A stretch of DNA of 64,000 nucleotides from JAXGZG01 sp050952065 (GTDB lineage: Bacteria; Bacillota; Sulfobacillia; Fermentithermobacillales; Fermentithermobacillaceae), in assembly GCA_050952065.1 (NCBI GenBank), contig JBMNKF010000001.1:248001-312000 (forward strand), read 5' to 3'. The notes under the pieces are model-generated. The model did no database searches. It worked only from the letters and a program-made list of their open reading frames with translations, and had not been told where the DNA came from. Position 1 is the stretch's first letter; each line of letters begins with the position of its first letter. Made by a program: the position numbers and the translations under genes. Positions 1-8,977 of the stretch are shown here, one piece after another.

Positions 1-34
1 CGGGCTCTCTCGGGTCCGCCTTTTGCATATTCGC

Positions 35-1426
35 TCAAGGTGCGCTTCCGGAATTCAGCACCTTTAGCACACGAAACCCGCCACCGCCCATCCAGCCGAC
101 ATCACGGGTAATGCCTCTTGGGTCTTTGCCGTCACAAACCCTCTTCATCCTTTGGATACACATGTCAAGGGGTTTCTCCAAAGCCTCAATCATGATCCAG
201 CGCCTCTGCATTTTGTGGGCAACCGCTCCAGTTGTCCCAGAGCCTGCGAAGTAGTCAAGCACCAGCTCACCCTTCTTGCTAAAACACTCAACGATCCGCT
301 CAAGAAGACGCTCTGGTTTCTTGCTTCGTTTCAAGGTTACTCCGCCTTCACCTGCGATTCCTGTGGCGGGGATCTCGTCGTGAGTCCACAAGTTGTTTAA
401 GTCCGAGATCCTCACTATCCCGTCTCTTTGCAGTTGGGCCACTTCACTCAGAAAAAGGACTATCTGGCCGTTGAGGTAGTACCTGGTCCGCTTACCTTTG
501 TACTTGCCCCTCGACTGAATGAAGTCAGCCGAATAGAGGAGATCTCGCTCAGTCATTCGAGACAAAAGCTCTTGCTGAAAGGAGCTTTCTGCTTGCTGAT
601 TGGTTAGCCTTGTCAAGCGGGGGAAAACCGGACCTAAGCGATGCCACCATCTGTGACCCTCTGTCTCGTTGGGCATGTCAAAAGGTTCCATCTTGTACCA
701 GTCGTGTTTAAACACAGTTGCGGGGTGTCCTCTAGAATCTATGAAAGAGTCCACAACCTCTCGCTGGGGAGAAAACGAGAGGATTCTAGAATAGGACCTG
801 AAGGTTCTCCAAGAGAGTCTTTCTTGCTTTTGCATGGGTGGCAGATCATCTCTCATTCTGCCTTTTGAGTAGACCAGTATGTATTCTAAAGTGTCATTGA
901 TGGGGGTTTGGCCTTGGCCGAGCAGTGTTCTGTCAGGCGCCCTCTGCCACGATATTTGGGATACCAGATTGCCGGGACCAAACAGAGTATCCAGGATCAC
1001 CCTGGCATAAGGTTGACCGATGGAATTGAGATGCACGCAGAAGATACGCCCCGGCTTTAGGAGTTCGGCAGCCACTTTGGCTCTCTCGAAGAACACGGAG
1101 AGCCACACGCCGTCCTCCAGAGCATCGCTAGAGCGACGTTGAGGGTGCCCCATTTTGAACGGGGGATCTATATATATGAGGTCAACCTTTTCGCCAAACT
1201 CAGGTAAGAGGTTTCTCATAGCGAGCAGGTTGTCTCCAAAGATAACAAGGTTGTCCCGGAGCGAAGGCTGGTGCAATTGCAGAATGGGGCTTTCGTATAC
1301 GAATTCCTGACGAAGTGTAGTTACCGGGATGTCGTCTCCTTTCACGGAGAACCACCGACCGGTTTTGGGGTCTATCAGGAAGTTCATTCCTTTTGACGGC
1401 CATGATAGAGTAACCTGTCGGGACAT
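35..1426 (-). CDS. Beta-class site-specific DNA methyltransferase
   Basis: Predicted S-adenosylmethionine-dependent methyltransferase acting on adenine N6 or cytosine N4 in a specific DNA site. The catalytic motif DPPF lies at residues 87-90 and the SAM-binding motif FAGSG at about 393-397, with roughly 300 residues between them for target recognition. The order IV, target domain, I is the beta class, as in type III Mod subunits and some solitary enzymes. At 463 residues it is shorter than most type III Mod proteins. The ATG is preceded by GAGG at 8 nt. It lies downstream of hcp on the same strand, 112 bp away. No restriction subunit is visible; a partner could lie beyond the left edge. Family is clear; specificity and whether it is solitary are unknown. 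Confidence 0.88.
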   Translation of the reverse strand: MSRQVTLSWPSKGMNFLIDPKTGRWFSVKGDDIPVTTLRQEFVYESPILQLHQPSLRDNLVIFGDNLLAMRNLLPEFGEKVDLIYIDPPFKMGHPQRRSSDALEDGVWLSVFFERAKVAAELLKPGRIFCVHLNSIGQPYARVILDTLFGPGNLVSQISWQRAPDRTLLGQGQTPINDTLEYILVYSKGRMRDDLPPMQKQERLSWRTFRSYSRILSFSPQREVVDSFIDSRGHPATVFKHDWYKMEPFDMPNETEGHRWWHRLGPVFPRLTRLTNQQAESSFQQELLSRMTERDLLYSADFIQSRGKYKGKRTRYYLNGQIVLFLSEVAQLQRDGIVRISDLNNLWTHDEIPATGIAGEGGVTLKRSKKPERLLERIVECFSKKGELVLDYFAGSGTTGAVAHKMQRRWIMIEALEKPLDMCIQRMKRVCDGKDPRGITRDVGWMGGGGFRVLKVLNSGSAP

Positions 1427-1478
1427 GAATACTGCCTCACCTTCACTGCTGGCAGGGCACGAGTGCGGTAATTTGTCT

Positions 1479-1522
1479 CCGGGACAGGACTTCTACCTCG
1501 TCTGGGTAATGTCCTGCCCCGG
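1479..1522. repeat. Inverted repeat between hcp and the methyltransferase gene
   Basis: Arms at 1479-1490 and 1511-1522 pair over 12 positions with one A-C mismatch, around a 20-nt loop. It lies in the 112-bp gap after hcp. Neither strand has a T-run after the stem, so it is not a standard intrinsic terminator; it could still end or protect the hcp message. Confidence 0.5.
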
Positions 1523-1538
1523 TTGTCGAAGGTTCGGT

Positions 1539-2831
1539 TTACTTATTTCCCAGCATTTCGACCAAGTCTTTATCTGGGGTCGATGACAGGCGAAGGTCGA
1601 ATGCGTCTTGCAGTCTTTCAACCAGTCCGGGAGTAAGCCATGCCGGAAGCGTGGGCCCCAGGTAGATGCCCTTAATACCTAGGGAGAACAGGCTCATGAG
1701 GATGGCTACCGCTTTCTGCTCCATCCAGGACAAGACTAGAGTCAATGGGAGGTCGTCAACTGTACACCCAAGGGCCTCGGCCAACGCGGAGGCCACCCGA
1801 ATGGCGGATATGGCGTCGTTACATTGACCCATGTCTAGGAGACGGGGTATGCCTTCGATTTCTCCCAGGTCTAGGTCGTTGAAGCGGAATTTGCCGCAAG
1901 CGAGCGTCAAAACGATAGTGTCCTTCGGAGTGTTTCTAACGAATTCCCTGTAGTATTCCCGGGCCTTTCCAGGGGCGTCACATCCGCCGACCAAGAAGAA
2001 GTGGCGAATTCTGCCGGCCTTCACGAGGTCAAGAATCTTGCCTGCAAGAGGCAATACCACGTTGTCGCCGAAGCCCGTTGTGAGCACACAGTCTCCTGGC
2101 TCCTCTGTGAGAATGGGCAGGGATTTTGCCTTTTCAAGGAGCGGTGTGAAATCGAAACCGTCAATGTGGGCAACACCTGGAAGACGAGCTATCCCGCACG
2201 TAAAGAACCTGTCCTTGTACTCGGGCAAGGGAAGCACAACACAGTTGGACGTGCCCAAGATGGCGCCAGGGAATTCTTTGAACAGTTTTCTCTGATCAAA
2301 CCAAGCTTTTCCCAGGTTGCCTTTGAGGTGAGAAAACGCTTTCAAAGCCGGATATGCGTGGGCCGGAAGCATTTCCGAGTGAGTGTAGATGTTGATCCCG
2401 CTGCCTTCGGTCTGTTTCAGCAAATCATGTAGGGCCTTAAGACTGTGGCCCGTAACGATAATGCCATGTCCCGAAAACGTCCCCGTAGGGACCTTTGTCG
2501 GCTCCATCTGACCGAAAGTCTCATTGTGAGCTTTCTTGAGAAGGTCCATGGCCCTAATAGTGATAGTTCCGCATTTTAATGACAGGTCCAAAAGGGCGTC
2601 GGGGTCGAAATCCACGTTGGTTAGAGTAGCGTATAGACCTTCTGCCAGGAAAGCGTCTATTGTTTCATCCACATAACCGAGTTCCCTAGCATGGTAGGCA
2701 TAGGCGCTGATGCCTTTCAGAGAGTAGATTACGTTCTCTTGAAGCCCCTGCACGTCTGGGTTCTTTCCGCAGACGCCCAGAGTGGTGCAAGCGATTCCTT
2801 TGAGAGTCTGCTGGCATTGATTGCAGTGCAT
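1539..2831 (-). CDS. hcp: Hybrid cluster protein / hydroxylamine reductase, short (class III-like) form
   Basis: Iron-sulfur protein of the Hcp/prismane family, associated with reduction of hydroxylamine or nitric oxide in anaerobes. The N-terminus carries the four-cysteine set for the cubane cluster (C-x2-C, then C-x5-C, within the first 25 residues). The hybrid-cluster ligands are recognisable: the His in VTGHS, the Glu in HSEM, the Cys residues in SNC, GGCD, ACGK and GQCN, and the Glu and Lys of the late MEQKA motif. At about 430 residues it lacks the ~120-residue helical part of the 550-residue class I enzymes, as in class III forms. The ATG at 2831 has GGAGG 7 nt upstream; a TTG at 2837 would sit too close to that site. 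It has its own promoter just upstream and is separate from feoB. Confidence 0.9.
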   Translation of the reverse strand: MHCNQCQQTLKGIACTTLGVCGKNPDVQGLQENVIYSLKGISAYAYHARELGYVDETIDAFLAEGLYATLTNVDFDPDALLDLSLKCGTITIRAMDLLKKAHNETFGQMEPTKVPTGTFSGHGIIVTGHSLKALHDLLKQTEGSGINIYTHSEMLPAHAYPALKAFSHLKGNLGKAWFDQRKLFKEFPGAILGTSNCVVLPLPEYKDRFFTCGIARLPGVAHIDGFDFTPLLEKAKSLPILTEEPGDCVLTTGFGDNVVLPLAGKILDLVKAGRIRHFFLVGGCDAPGKAREYYREFVRNTPKDTIVLTLACGKFRFNDLDLGEIEGIPRLLDMGQCNDAISAIRVASALAEALGCTVDDLPLTLVLSWMEQKAVAILMSLFSLGIKGIYLGPTLPAWLTPGLVERLQDAFDLRLSSTPDKDLVEMLGNK

Positions 2832-2855
2832 TGACAACCCTCCGCATGCCCCAGA

Positions 2856-2905
2856 TTACTAAGTAAATCACTAAGGAATATATACCGCGGTTGCGAGAAA
2901 ATCAA
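2856..2905 (-). promoter_or_regulatory. Predicted hcp promoter with downstream palindrome
   Basis: Reading leftwards, a -35 box TTGATT (2900-2905) and a -10 box TATATT (2877-2882) are separated by exactly 17 bp. An 11-bp palindrome TTACTTAGTAA (2856-2866) lies just downstream, over the expected early transcribed region, where a repressor could act. Boxes and spacing are seen; regulation is inferred. Confidence 0.6.
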
Positions 2906-2956
2906 TAGGTATGAGATGGAGTGTTAACGCAACTCTGACGAATTCTGCACGCCGGC

Positions 2957-4861
2957 TCATCGCACCAGGAATCTGATTAGAGGGTTCAAGGTCATGAGTA
3001 CAATCACGGCGACTGTAGTGGGAATGATGATTGAAGCGGCAGCCAGTTTTCGACAGCCGGTCTCCTTGTAGATGGTGTACACTGTGGTACCGCATGGGTA
3101 GTGGAGCAGGGAAAAGATGATGACTGACAGGGCGGTCGTCCAGTTCCACCCGAAAGATATGAGAACTGATCCCATGGCTTCAAGGGACTCTACGTTGACC
3201 ACAGCCCCTTGAGAAAGGTAACTCATGAGGGCCACGGGAAGGACGATTTCATTAGCTGGGAAACCGGCCAGAAAGGCCGTGAGAATTGGTCCATCGAGTC
3301 CCATGAGCCTGGCGAAAGGGTCCAGCGCTGTAGATACTCTGGATAAGAGGCTTACGTCATGTATCTTGGCATTAGCCAGGGCCCATGTGACTATCCCGCA
3401 AGGCATCGCCACAGCCACAGCACGTTTCAGGACCCATATCGTCCTGTCTTTCCAAGAACGAACCAAGATACCCCAGAGATCGGGCTTCCTGTAAGGGGGC
3501 AATTCCAGAACAAAGGATGTGGGCACTCCTCGGAGGAATGTCAAGGACAGTATTCTCGAGACCACCAGGGTAGTGATAACCCCAACTAGGATCGTGCCGG
3601 TAACGGCTATTGTTGGGGTCAGGGCTCCCACAAGACCCCGGCCTTGGAAGAAGATCGCCGAAAGGGCGATGATTGTAGGGAACCGTCCGTTGCACGGGAC
3701 AAAACTGTTGGTCAGGATTGCGATGAGTCTTTCCCGGGGCGATTCTATGATTCTCGCGGCCACAACTCCAGCTGCATTGCACCCAAAGCCCATGCTCATG
3801 GTGAGCGCCTGCTTGCCGTGGCCCCCGCTCTTCTGAAACAGATGGTCGAGGTTAAAAGCTATTCTGGGCAGGTATCCGAAGTCTTCTAGAAGAGTGAAGA
3901 GGGGAAAGAAGATGGCCATAGGGGGTAGCATCACCGATACCACCCATGCTACGGTGCGATAGATCCCAAGCACCATCACGCCGTGAAACCATGACGGTAG
4001 GCCCAGTGCGGACATCAACTGGGACAGTCTGTCTTCTACGAAGAACAAGACGGCGGCCAGTATCTGCGATGGGTAATTGGCCAAGTAGATAGTGATGGCG
4101 AAAACCAGTGCCAAGAGTCCGAGCATGATTGGAATACCAAATCGCTTTGAGGTAACGACATCGTCAATACGTTCAGTGAAGGTTTTTCGAGACGGTGATC
4201 CTGCCACAACTACTGATGCCGCAATATCTTCAGCCTTCTTGTATAGAGCGCGGACTTCATCATCCGATGGCAATCGAGGGCTGTCAGCACCCGGTCGTGG
4301 TTCTTCCCGCCCTGAGCGCCGTGCAGTGTCGTTACCTTGGTTAGACCCAGAACTCAGTTCAGTCACCATCGTATATATCGACGCCAACAAGGTTTCCAGA
4401 CCCTCGTTTTTACGGGCGGACGTGGGTATCACGGGGATGCCCATGAGAGATTCAAGCCGCGCAACATCAATTTGGATGCCTTTCTTGGTTGCTTCATCCA
4501 TAAGGTTTAGGCACATGATGCATTGCCGCGATACGGACATAACCTGGAAGACCAGACTCAGGTTTCGTTCCAGGCAGGTAGCGTCCACTACACACACGGT
4601 GACATCCGGTTTTTCGTTGACGATAAAGTCGCGGGCGGCTTCCTCTTCGGGGGAATTTGTTCGTAGGGAGTATGTACCCGGTAGATCCACTAGTCTGAAT
4701 TGTGTGCCGCGGTAAACTACTGTTCCTTGGAAAAGGCCAACGGTTTTCCCCGGCCAATTGCCGGTGTGCTGATTAAGACCGGTGAGGCCGTTGAATACGG
4801 TGCTTTTGCCAACATTGGGATTTCCGGCTAAGGCTACCAGGTGGCTGGCAGTATTCGACAA
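2957..4861 (-). CDS. feoB: Ferrous iron transport protein B
   Basis: Inner-membrane Fe(II) transporter with an N-terminal cytosolic GTPase domain. G1 (GNPNVGKS), the switch region TGNWPGKT, G3 (DLPG), G4 (NLMDEA) and G5 (TSARK) occur in order in the first 160 residues. A helical region and about eight to nine hydrophobic segments follow, including the gate motifs around GFGCN and the repeated FVPCNGR and FPANE regions. The GTG at 4876 has no ribosome site, whereas TTG at 4861 is preceded by GGAGGG at 7 nt, so TTG is preferred (634 residues). It lies 36 bp downstream of feoA and is surely co-transcribed with it. Confidence 0.95.
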   Translation of the reverse strand: MSNTASHLVALAGNPNVGKSTVFNGLTGLNQHTGNWPGKTVGLFQGTVVYRGTQFRLVDLPGTYSLRTNSPEEEAARDFIVNEKPDVTVCVVDATCLERNLSLVFQVMSVSRQCIMCLNLMDEATKKGIQIDVARLESLMGIPVIPTSARKNEGLETLLASIYTMVTELSSGSNQGNDTARRSGREEPRPGADSPRLPSDDEVRALYKKAEDIAASVVVAGSPSRKTFTERIDDVVTSKRFGIPIMLGLLALVFAITIYLANYPSQILAAVLFFVEDRLSQLMSALGLPSWFHGVMVLGIYRTVAWVVSVMLPPMAIFFPLFTLLEDFGYLPRIAFNLDHLFQKSGGHGKQALTMSMGFGCNAAGVVAARIIESPRERLIAILTNSFVPCNGRFPTIIALSAIFFQGRGLVGALTPTIAVTGTILVGVITTLVVSRILSLTFLRGVPTSFVLELPPYRKPDLWGILVRSWKDRTIWVLKRAVAVAMPCGIVTWALANAKIHDVSLLSRVSTALDPFARLMGLDGPILTAFLAGFPANEIVLPVALMSYLSQGAVVNVESLEAMGSVLISFGWNWTTALSVIIFSLLHYPCGTTVYTIYKETGCRKLAAASIIIPTTVAVIVLMTLNPLIRFLVR

Positions 4862-4897
4862 GGACGATCCCTCCACATCTGGAATTATGCGGGTCTG

Positions 4898-5146
4898 TTA
4901 GCCAGTGCCAGTCTCAAGCGGCAATGGGTCAACTAGGATCTTGCTTGCTTCGAGCCGTCGCAGGGCGATCATCGTGTTACGTATGTTTACGGCGATGAGG
5001 TTGTCCCTTGGTCCGCGTCTTACCACCTTCATGCGGGTCCCAGGCGTGAAGCCCAAGTCCAACAATCGCTTCGCCAATAGAGTGCCGGTTTCGTGACTTA
5101 GGAGTGTTGCCTCTAGTCCCGGGGCTACTTCAGATAAGGGTGTCAT
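4898..5146 (-). CDS. feoA: Ferrous iron transport protein A
   Basis: Small SH3-like cytosolic protein that supports FeoB. The 82-residue product shows the family core: LLAKRLLDLGFTPGT followed by a beta-rich segment ending in LRRLEASKI. The ATG at 5146 follows GGGGAG with an 8-nt gap; an upstream in-frame ATG at 5194 would add 16 residues without a good ribosome site. First gene of the feoAB pair. Confidence 0.92.
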   Translation of the reverse strand: MTPLSEVAPGLEATLLSHETGTLLAKRLLDLGFTPGTRMKVVRRGPRDNLIAVNIRNTMIALRRLEASKILVDPLPLETGTG

Positions 5147-5280
5147 GAAATCATCTCCCCGCACACAGATTGTGGGTTGAACGATCTTATGCAACCTAAG
5201 GGCACTTTGGGACAGCTAAGAAAGTTTGCCAGGGGAAACAAGAGGTGTGGGTGCAAGGGTGCCGGGCAATGGATTTGATG

Positions 5281-5293
5281 AAGATAATATCTT
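5281..5293. promoter_or_regulatory. Perfect 13-bp palindrome in the feoA / terpene synthase divergent region
   Basis: AAGATAATATCTT is a perfect palindrome (6+1+6) in the 199-bp region between divergent feoA and the plus-strand terpene synthase. Its GATAAT content recalls iron-box half sites, but it is not a full Fur or DtxR consensus. Candidate operator; no regulator gene is nearby. Confidence 0.35.
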
Positions 5294-5345
5294 TCGGGAA
5301 AGTAAAGGAATCACGGCTTTGCCGGTCTTGAGTGGGGGTCCGTAA

Positions 5346-6503
5346 ATGAAGACGACTACCTCGGAACTTGCTACCTATTTTCGACTTCTGACTGCAGTTC
5401 ACCCTCTGGTCTCTTCGGAACTCAAGTCGTGGACGCTCAAAGCGCAACGGATTCCGGATCCGGAGCTTAGGCATCAAGCGCTGTCTAGTCTGGCCAGGAA
5501 ACGGTTTCACTGTGTGGGCGGAGCTTCACTTGCCCTTCTTCATCGGCCAAGGCTCGGGGAATTGGTGAAAGCCATTGTAGCTGTGCAGACCATAAGTGAC
5601 TACCTTGACAACCTCTGCGATCGGGCAAGGGCGTCCCGGGGTTTTGCGAGACCGGTAGTGGGCCGTACGAGACTCTACGCTGGTCAGAAAAGTCCCGGGT
5701 TCCTGGCATACATGAGGTTGCACGAGGCATTACAGTGTGCTTTAAACCCAGATCGCCAGGTTTCCGATTACTATGGACTGTACCCGGTTTGCCATGCAGA
5801 CGGCGATGGAGGGTACCTGTCCAACTTAGTGGAAGAAGCCCAACGAGTCGTAGGCACGCTGCCCGGGTACGCCAACGCCCTTTCCCGAATATCTGAGATG
5901 GCCCTTTGGTATTCGGAACTGCAATCCATAAAGCATTTGTCTCCCCTCTACAGAGATGAACTAATGAAGGAGTGGTTCGAAGATAAGCGGCGTGACAATA
6001 ACCTCGGACTGTTAGGGTGTGATTCCCTGAAATGGTGGGAGTTTGCCGCGGCCACCGGTTCAACGCTCGGCATATTCAGTCTCATGTGCGGTTCTGCCGG
6101 AGCCAAGTTTGACCGGGACCATGCAGAGGCTCTGTTCACCTGCTATTTCCCGTATGTTTGCGGGCTCCACATATTGCTCGACTATCTGATAGACTTAGAA
6201 GAGGATGAGGTCGGCGGAGACCTCAATTTCGTAGCTTGTTATGAGTCCACGGACGAAGCTGTCGGGGCAATCGAGCGTTTCGTTCAAGAAGGACTAGAAA
6301 GGACTTCCAAGCTTCCAAGTATCATGAATCCCGGTATCCACCGAGCGGTAGTCCGAGGATTATTGGCTATGTACCTGTCTGACTCCAAGGTTGCCGGGCA
6401 GGGAATGGATGGAGAAGCCCGGAGGCTGCTTTCGGCCGGCGGCGGTTTGACCCTCGCTCTCGGGCGGGCGTGCGGCAGCATCAGGCGGGTTTTTGACTTC
6501 TGA
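5346..6503 (+). CDS. DUF2600/YtpB-family terpene synthase (tetraprenyl-beta-curcumene synthase-like)
   Basis: Large-terpene cyclase family related to Bacillus YtpB, which converts linear C35 tetraprenyl diphosphate to tetraprenyl-beta-curcumene. Two Asp-rich motifs are visible, DYLDNLCDR near residue 84 and DYLIDLEED near residue 277, together with long helical segments. The 385-residue length is close to the family's usual size. ATG with a GGGGG stretch 7 nt upstream. It is divergent from feoA and starts a plus-strand run. Family membership is good; the exact prenyl substrate cannot be read from sequence. Confidence 0.82.
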   Translation: MKTTTSELATYFRLLTAVHPLVSSELKSWTLKAQRIPDPELRHQALSSLARKRFHCVGGASLALLHRPRLGELVKAIVAVQTISDYLDNLCDRARASRGFARPVVGRTRLYAGQKSPGFLAYMRLHEALQCALNPDRQVSDYYGLYPVCHADGDGGYLSNLVEEAQRVVGTLPGYANALSRISEMALWYSELQSIKHLSPLYRDELMKEWFEDKRRDNNLGLLGCDSLKWWEFAAATGSTLGIFSLMCGSAGAKFDRDHAEALFTCYFPYVCGLHILLDYLIDLEEDEVGGDLNFVACYESTDEAVGAIERFVQEGLERTSKLPSIMNPGIHRAVVRGLLAMYLSDSKVAGQGMDGEARRLLSAGGGLTLALGRACGSIRRVFDF

Positions 6504-6568
6504 GTCTTTATGTATTTCGGCAGACTTTCCGCTTCAAGTGCGTAAGTGTGTATTAGGAGGCGAATTCC

Positions 6569-7000
6569 TTGCAGCACTGGCTTTCTTGGGTGATAGTGGC
6601 TATCATCTGCGCGGTGGCCGAGATATTTACCGAAGGCTTTTTCATCATTTGGTTCAGCGGCGGCGCCCTTGCTGCTGCTTTGGGTGCAGGGTTGGGTCTT
6701 GCCTTGGAATGGCAGTTCGGTGTGTTTGTTGTAGTATCCGCGGCTTTGGTCCTCTCCACGAAGCGTCTCGTGGAGAGACTTCACAAAAAGGATGCCGGAA
6801 TCGCGACCAACGTTCAGGCTCTTATTGGCAAAGATGCTTTGGTAATCATGGAGATCCCTGAGAGAGGTTCGGGACAGGTTAAAGTCGGGGGCGACATTTG
6901 GACTGCCAGATCTGTATCCGGACGTCGTATACCGCAGGGTGTTACCGTTACTGTGACAGGAGTTGACGGCGTTCATCTTGTAGTCCGGTCTCCGGAATAG
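6569..7000 (+). CDS. NfeD-like membrane protein
   Basis: Short NfeD protein of 143 residues: two to three transmembrane helices in the first ~65 residues, then a C-terminal OB-fold-like beta domain (from about residue 80). The TTG start is fixed by AGGAGG 8 nt upstream. It is followed 34 bp later by an SPFH/stomatin gene, the usual pairing for NfeD, where the two are thought to form a membrane scaffold complex. Lacks the N-terminal ClpP-like protease domain of long NfeD proteins. Confidence 0.85.
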   Translation: MQHWLSWVIVAIICAVAEIFTEGFFIIWFSGGALAAALGAGLGLALEWQFGVFVVVSAALVLSTKRLVERLHKKDAGIATNVQALIGKDALVIMEIPERGSGQVKVGGDIWTARSVSGRRIPQGVTVTVTGVDGVHLVVRSPE

Positions 7001-7034
7001 ATAGAGGATTGTCAATACGAGAGGAGAGATTGCT

Positions 7035-7988
7035 GTGCAGTTTCTTTTTCCGATTCTTATCTTGTTGGTGCTCGCTTTTGCCGCAACGTCTATCAAGATC
7101 ATCACTCAGTCCAGGGCGGGTATCGTTGAGAGATTGGGGAAGTTTCACGGCGTAGCGGGAACCGGCGTGAACGTGTTGATCCCGTTTATCGACAAAATGC
7201 GGGCCATCATCGATTTGCGCGAACAGTTGGTGGATTATCCCCCCCAGCCTGTGATAACCAAAGACAACGTGACCATGCAGATAGACACCGTAGTGTACTA
7301 CCAGGTGACCGACCCGATAAAGTACACCTATGAGATAGCCAACCCCAGGGCCGGAATCGAGTACCTGGCGGTTACGACCCTTCGAAACATCGTGGGGGAA
7401 ATGGACTTGGACCAATGCTTGACCTCCAGAGACGTCGTCAATACGAGACTCCGACAAATCCTGGACGAGGCCACCGATCGCTGGGGTATCAAGGTCACCC
7501 GTGTAGAGATCAAGAACATTGCGCCTCCCAGGGACCTTCTGGATGCTATGGAGAAGCAAATGAGAGCCGAAAGGGAGCGTCGGGAGGCCATTCTCAAGGC
7601 TGAAGGCGACAAGCGATCTTCTGTACTGCGAGCTGAAGGTGAACGGGAAGCCCAGATTCACTTGGCTGAGGGTCAGCGACAAGCGGCCATCCTGAGGGCC
7701 CAGGGTGAGGCAGAATCTATCATTGCCGTCCAAAAGGCCAAAGCTGAAGGCATGAGAATGGTGTTCAATGCGATCAAGGAATCGGCCCCAACTAAGGAAG
7801 TAGTGGCAATAAGGTCACTTGAGGCTCTCGAGAGAGTCTCTGACGGAAATGCCACGAAGATCATCGTACCCACTGAAGCCGCCGCTATCCTTGGCGCGCT
7901 GTCGGGCCTCAAAGGCATACTGGAGGGAGAACGCGAACCAGGAGTCGACCCTAACGCTTCGGAGGAGTCGTCGGGTATGCAGGATTAG
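7035..7988 (+). CDS. SPFH/band 7 (stomatin, QmcA-like) membrane scaffold protein
   Basis: 317-residue SPFH protein: one N-terminal membrane helix (about residues 2-20), the SPFH/PHB domain (QSRAGIVERLGKFHG onward, to about residue 185), then a long Ala/Glu/Arg-rich coiled coil (about 180-250) with repeats of the AEGER type, and a short acidic tail. GTG start with GAGGAGAG upstream. Operon with NfeD directly upstream and fabK 11 bp downstream. Family role is membrane microdomain organisation and oligomeric scaffolding. Confidence 0.92.
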   Translation: MQFLFPILILLVLAFAATSIKIITQSRAGIVERLGKFHGVAGTGVNVLIPFIDKMRAIIDLREQLVDYPPQPVITKDNVTMQIDTVVYYQVTDPIKYTYEIANPRAGIEYLAVTTLRNIVGEMDLDQCLTSRDVVNTRLRQILDEATDRWGIKVTRVEIKNIAPPRDLLDAMEKQMRAERERREAILKAEGDKRSSVLRAEGEREAQIHLAEGQRQAAILRAQGEAESIIAVQKAKAEGMRMVFNAIKESAPTKEVVAIRSLEALERVSDGNATKIIVPTEAAAILGALSGLKGILEGEREPGVDPNASEESSGMQD

Positions 7989-7999
7989 GAGGCAGCGTA

Positions 8000-8977
8000 A
8001 TGGAGATAAGAACCGGCCTTTGCGACTTGCTTGGAATTGAGTATCCAATCATCCAAGGCGGAATGGCGTGGATTGCCACTGCCGAACTTGCAGCCGCTGT
8101 CAGCGAAGCCGGGGGTCTTGGTATTATCGGCGCGGGCAACGCTCCTGCGGAGGTAGTTAGAACGGAAGTGCGAAAGGCTCGGGCTTTGACATCTAAACCT
8201 TTTGGGGTAAACGTCTACTTGCTTTCGCCTTTTGCTCAGGAAGTCATCGGCGTCCTGATAGAAGAGCGCGTATCGGTTGTGACCACTGGGGCGGGCAACC
8301 CGGCGAAATATGTCCCCGCCCTTCGAGAAGCAGGTGCTAAGATCCTCTCTCTGGTTGCTTCGGTTAACCTGGCGAAACGCCTGGAAAGAACCGGGGTGGA
8401 CGCCCTAGTGGCAGAAGGTATGGAGTGCGGGGGACACGTGGGCGATATTGCCACGTTCCCTTTGATTCCTCAGATAGTCGACGCTGTGAGAATTCCCGTG
8501 GTTGCGGCCGGCGGCATCTTTGACGGAAGAGGGCTTGTGGCGGCTATGGCTCTGGGTGCCAAAGGAATTCAAATGGGCACGAGGTTTATCTGCGCCAAGG
8601 AATGTACAGTTCATCCTAACTACAAGCGAGCCATAATTGCCGCTAGGGACCGGGATACCGTAGTCACGGGCAAGTCTACAGGACATCCCGTGCGAGTGCT
8701 GAACAACAAGTTTGCCAGGATGTTCTTGGAGGCCGAAGGTGCAGGCGCGACTCGCGAGGAACTGGAGGCCTTGGGGGCTGGGAAGCTTCGCGCGGCCGCG
8801 GTTGACGGGGATGTAGACAACGGGTCGGTGATGGCGGGTCAAGTATCGGCTATGGTCGCTGGGGAAGAGACGTGCGCCGACATCATTTCCAGCATAGTGC
8901 AGGGTGCTCGGGCTGCGCTGGCAAAGGTTGGGGCTAACCTGACCGGTCTAGAATCCGGGCCTTTTTCTGGATGGTGA
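8000..8977 (+). CDS. fabK: Enoyl-ACP reductase II (FabK), nitronate monooxygenase superfamily
   Basis: FMN-dependent TIM-barrel protein of 325 residues. N-terminal IEYPIIQGGMAW, the central EGMECGGHVG motif and the phosphate-binding AAGGIFDGRG and ALGAKGIQMGTRF motifs match FabK, which performs the last reduction of fatty-acid elongation in bacteria lacking or supplementing FabI. ATG with AGGAGG upstream. Last gene of the NfeD-SPFH-fabK run. A nitronate monooxygenase role is the alternative; the GGHVG signature and length favour FabK. No other fab gene is in the window. Its 3' end overlaps the convergent NlpC/P60 gene by 30 bp. Confidence 0.8.
   Translation: MEIRTGLCDLLGIEYPIIQGGMAWIATAELAAAVSEAGGLGIIGAGNAPAEVVRTEVRKARALTSKPFGVNVYLLSPFAQEVIGVLIEERVSVVTTGAGNPAKYVPALREAGAKILSLVASVNLAKRLERTGVDALVAEGMECGGHVGDIATFPLIPQIVDAVRIPVVAAGGIFDGRGLVAAMALGAKGIQMGTRFICAKECTVHPNYKRAIIAARDRDTVVTGKSTGHPVRVLNNKFARMFLEAEGAGATREELEALGAGKLRAAAVDGDVDNGSVMAGQVSAMVAGEETCADIISSIVQGARAALAKVGANLTGLESGPFSGW

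Noticed and set aside
1479..1522. Intrinsic terminator of hcp
   Set aside because: Stem is good but there is no T-run on either strand, so it is kept only as an inverted repeat.
2001..2432. Long plus-strand frame opposite hcp (143 codons)
   Set aside because: Antisense shadow of a well-supported gene; no family words and no ribosome site.
5147..5345. Riboswitch upstream of feoA or the terpene synthase
   Set aside because: No recognisable aptamer core; only a palindrome and weak promoter-like words.
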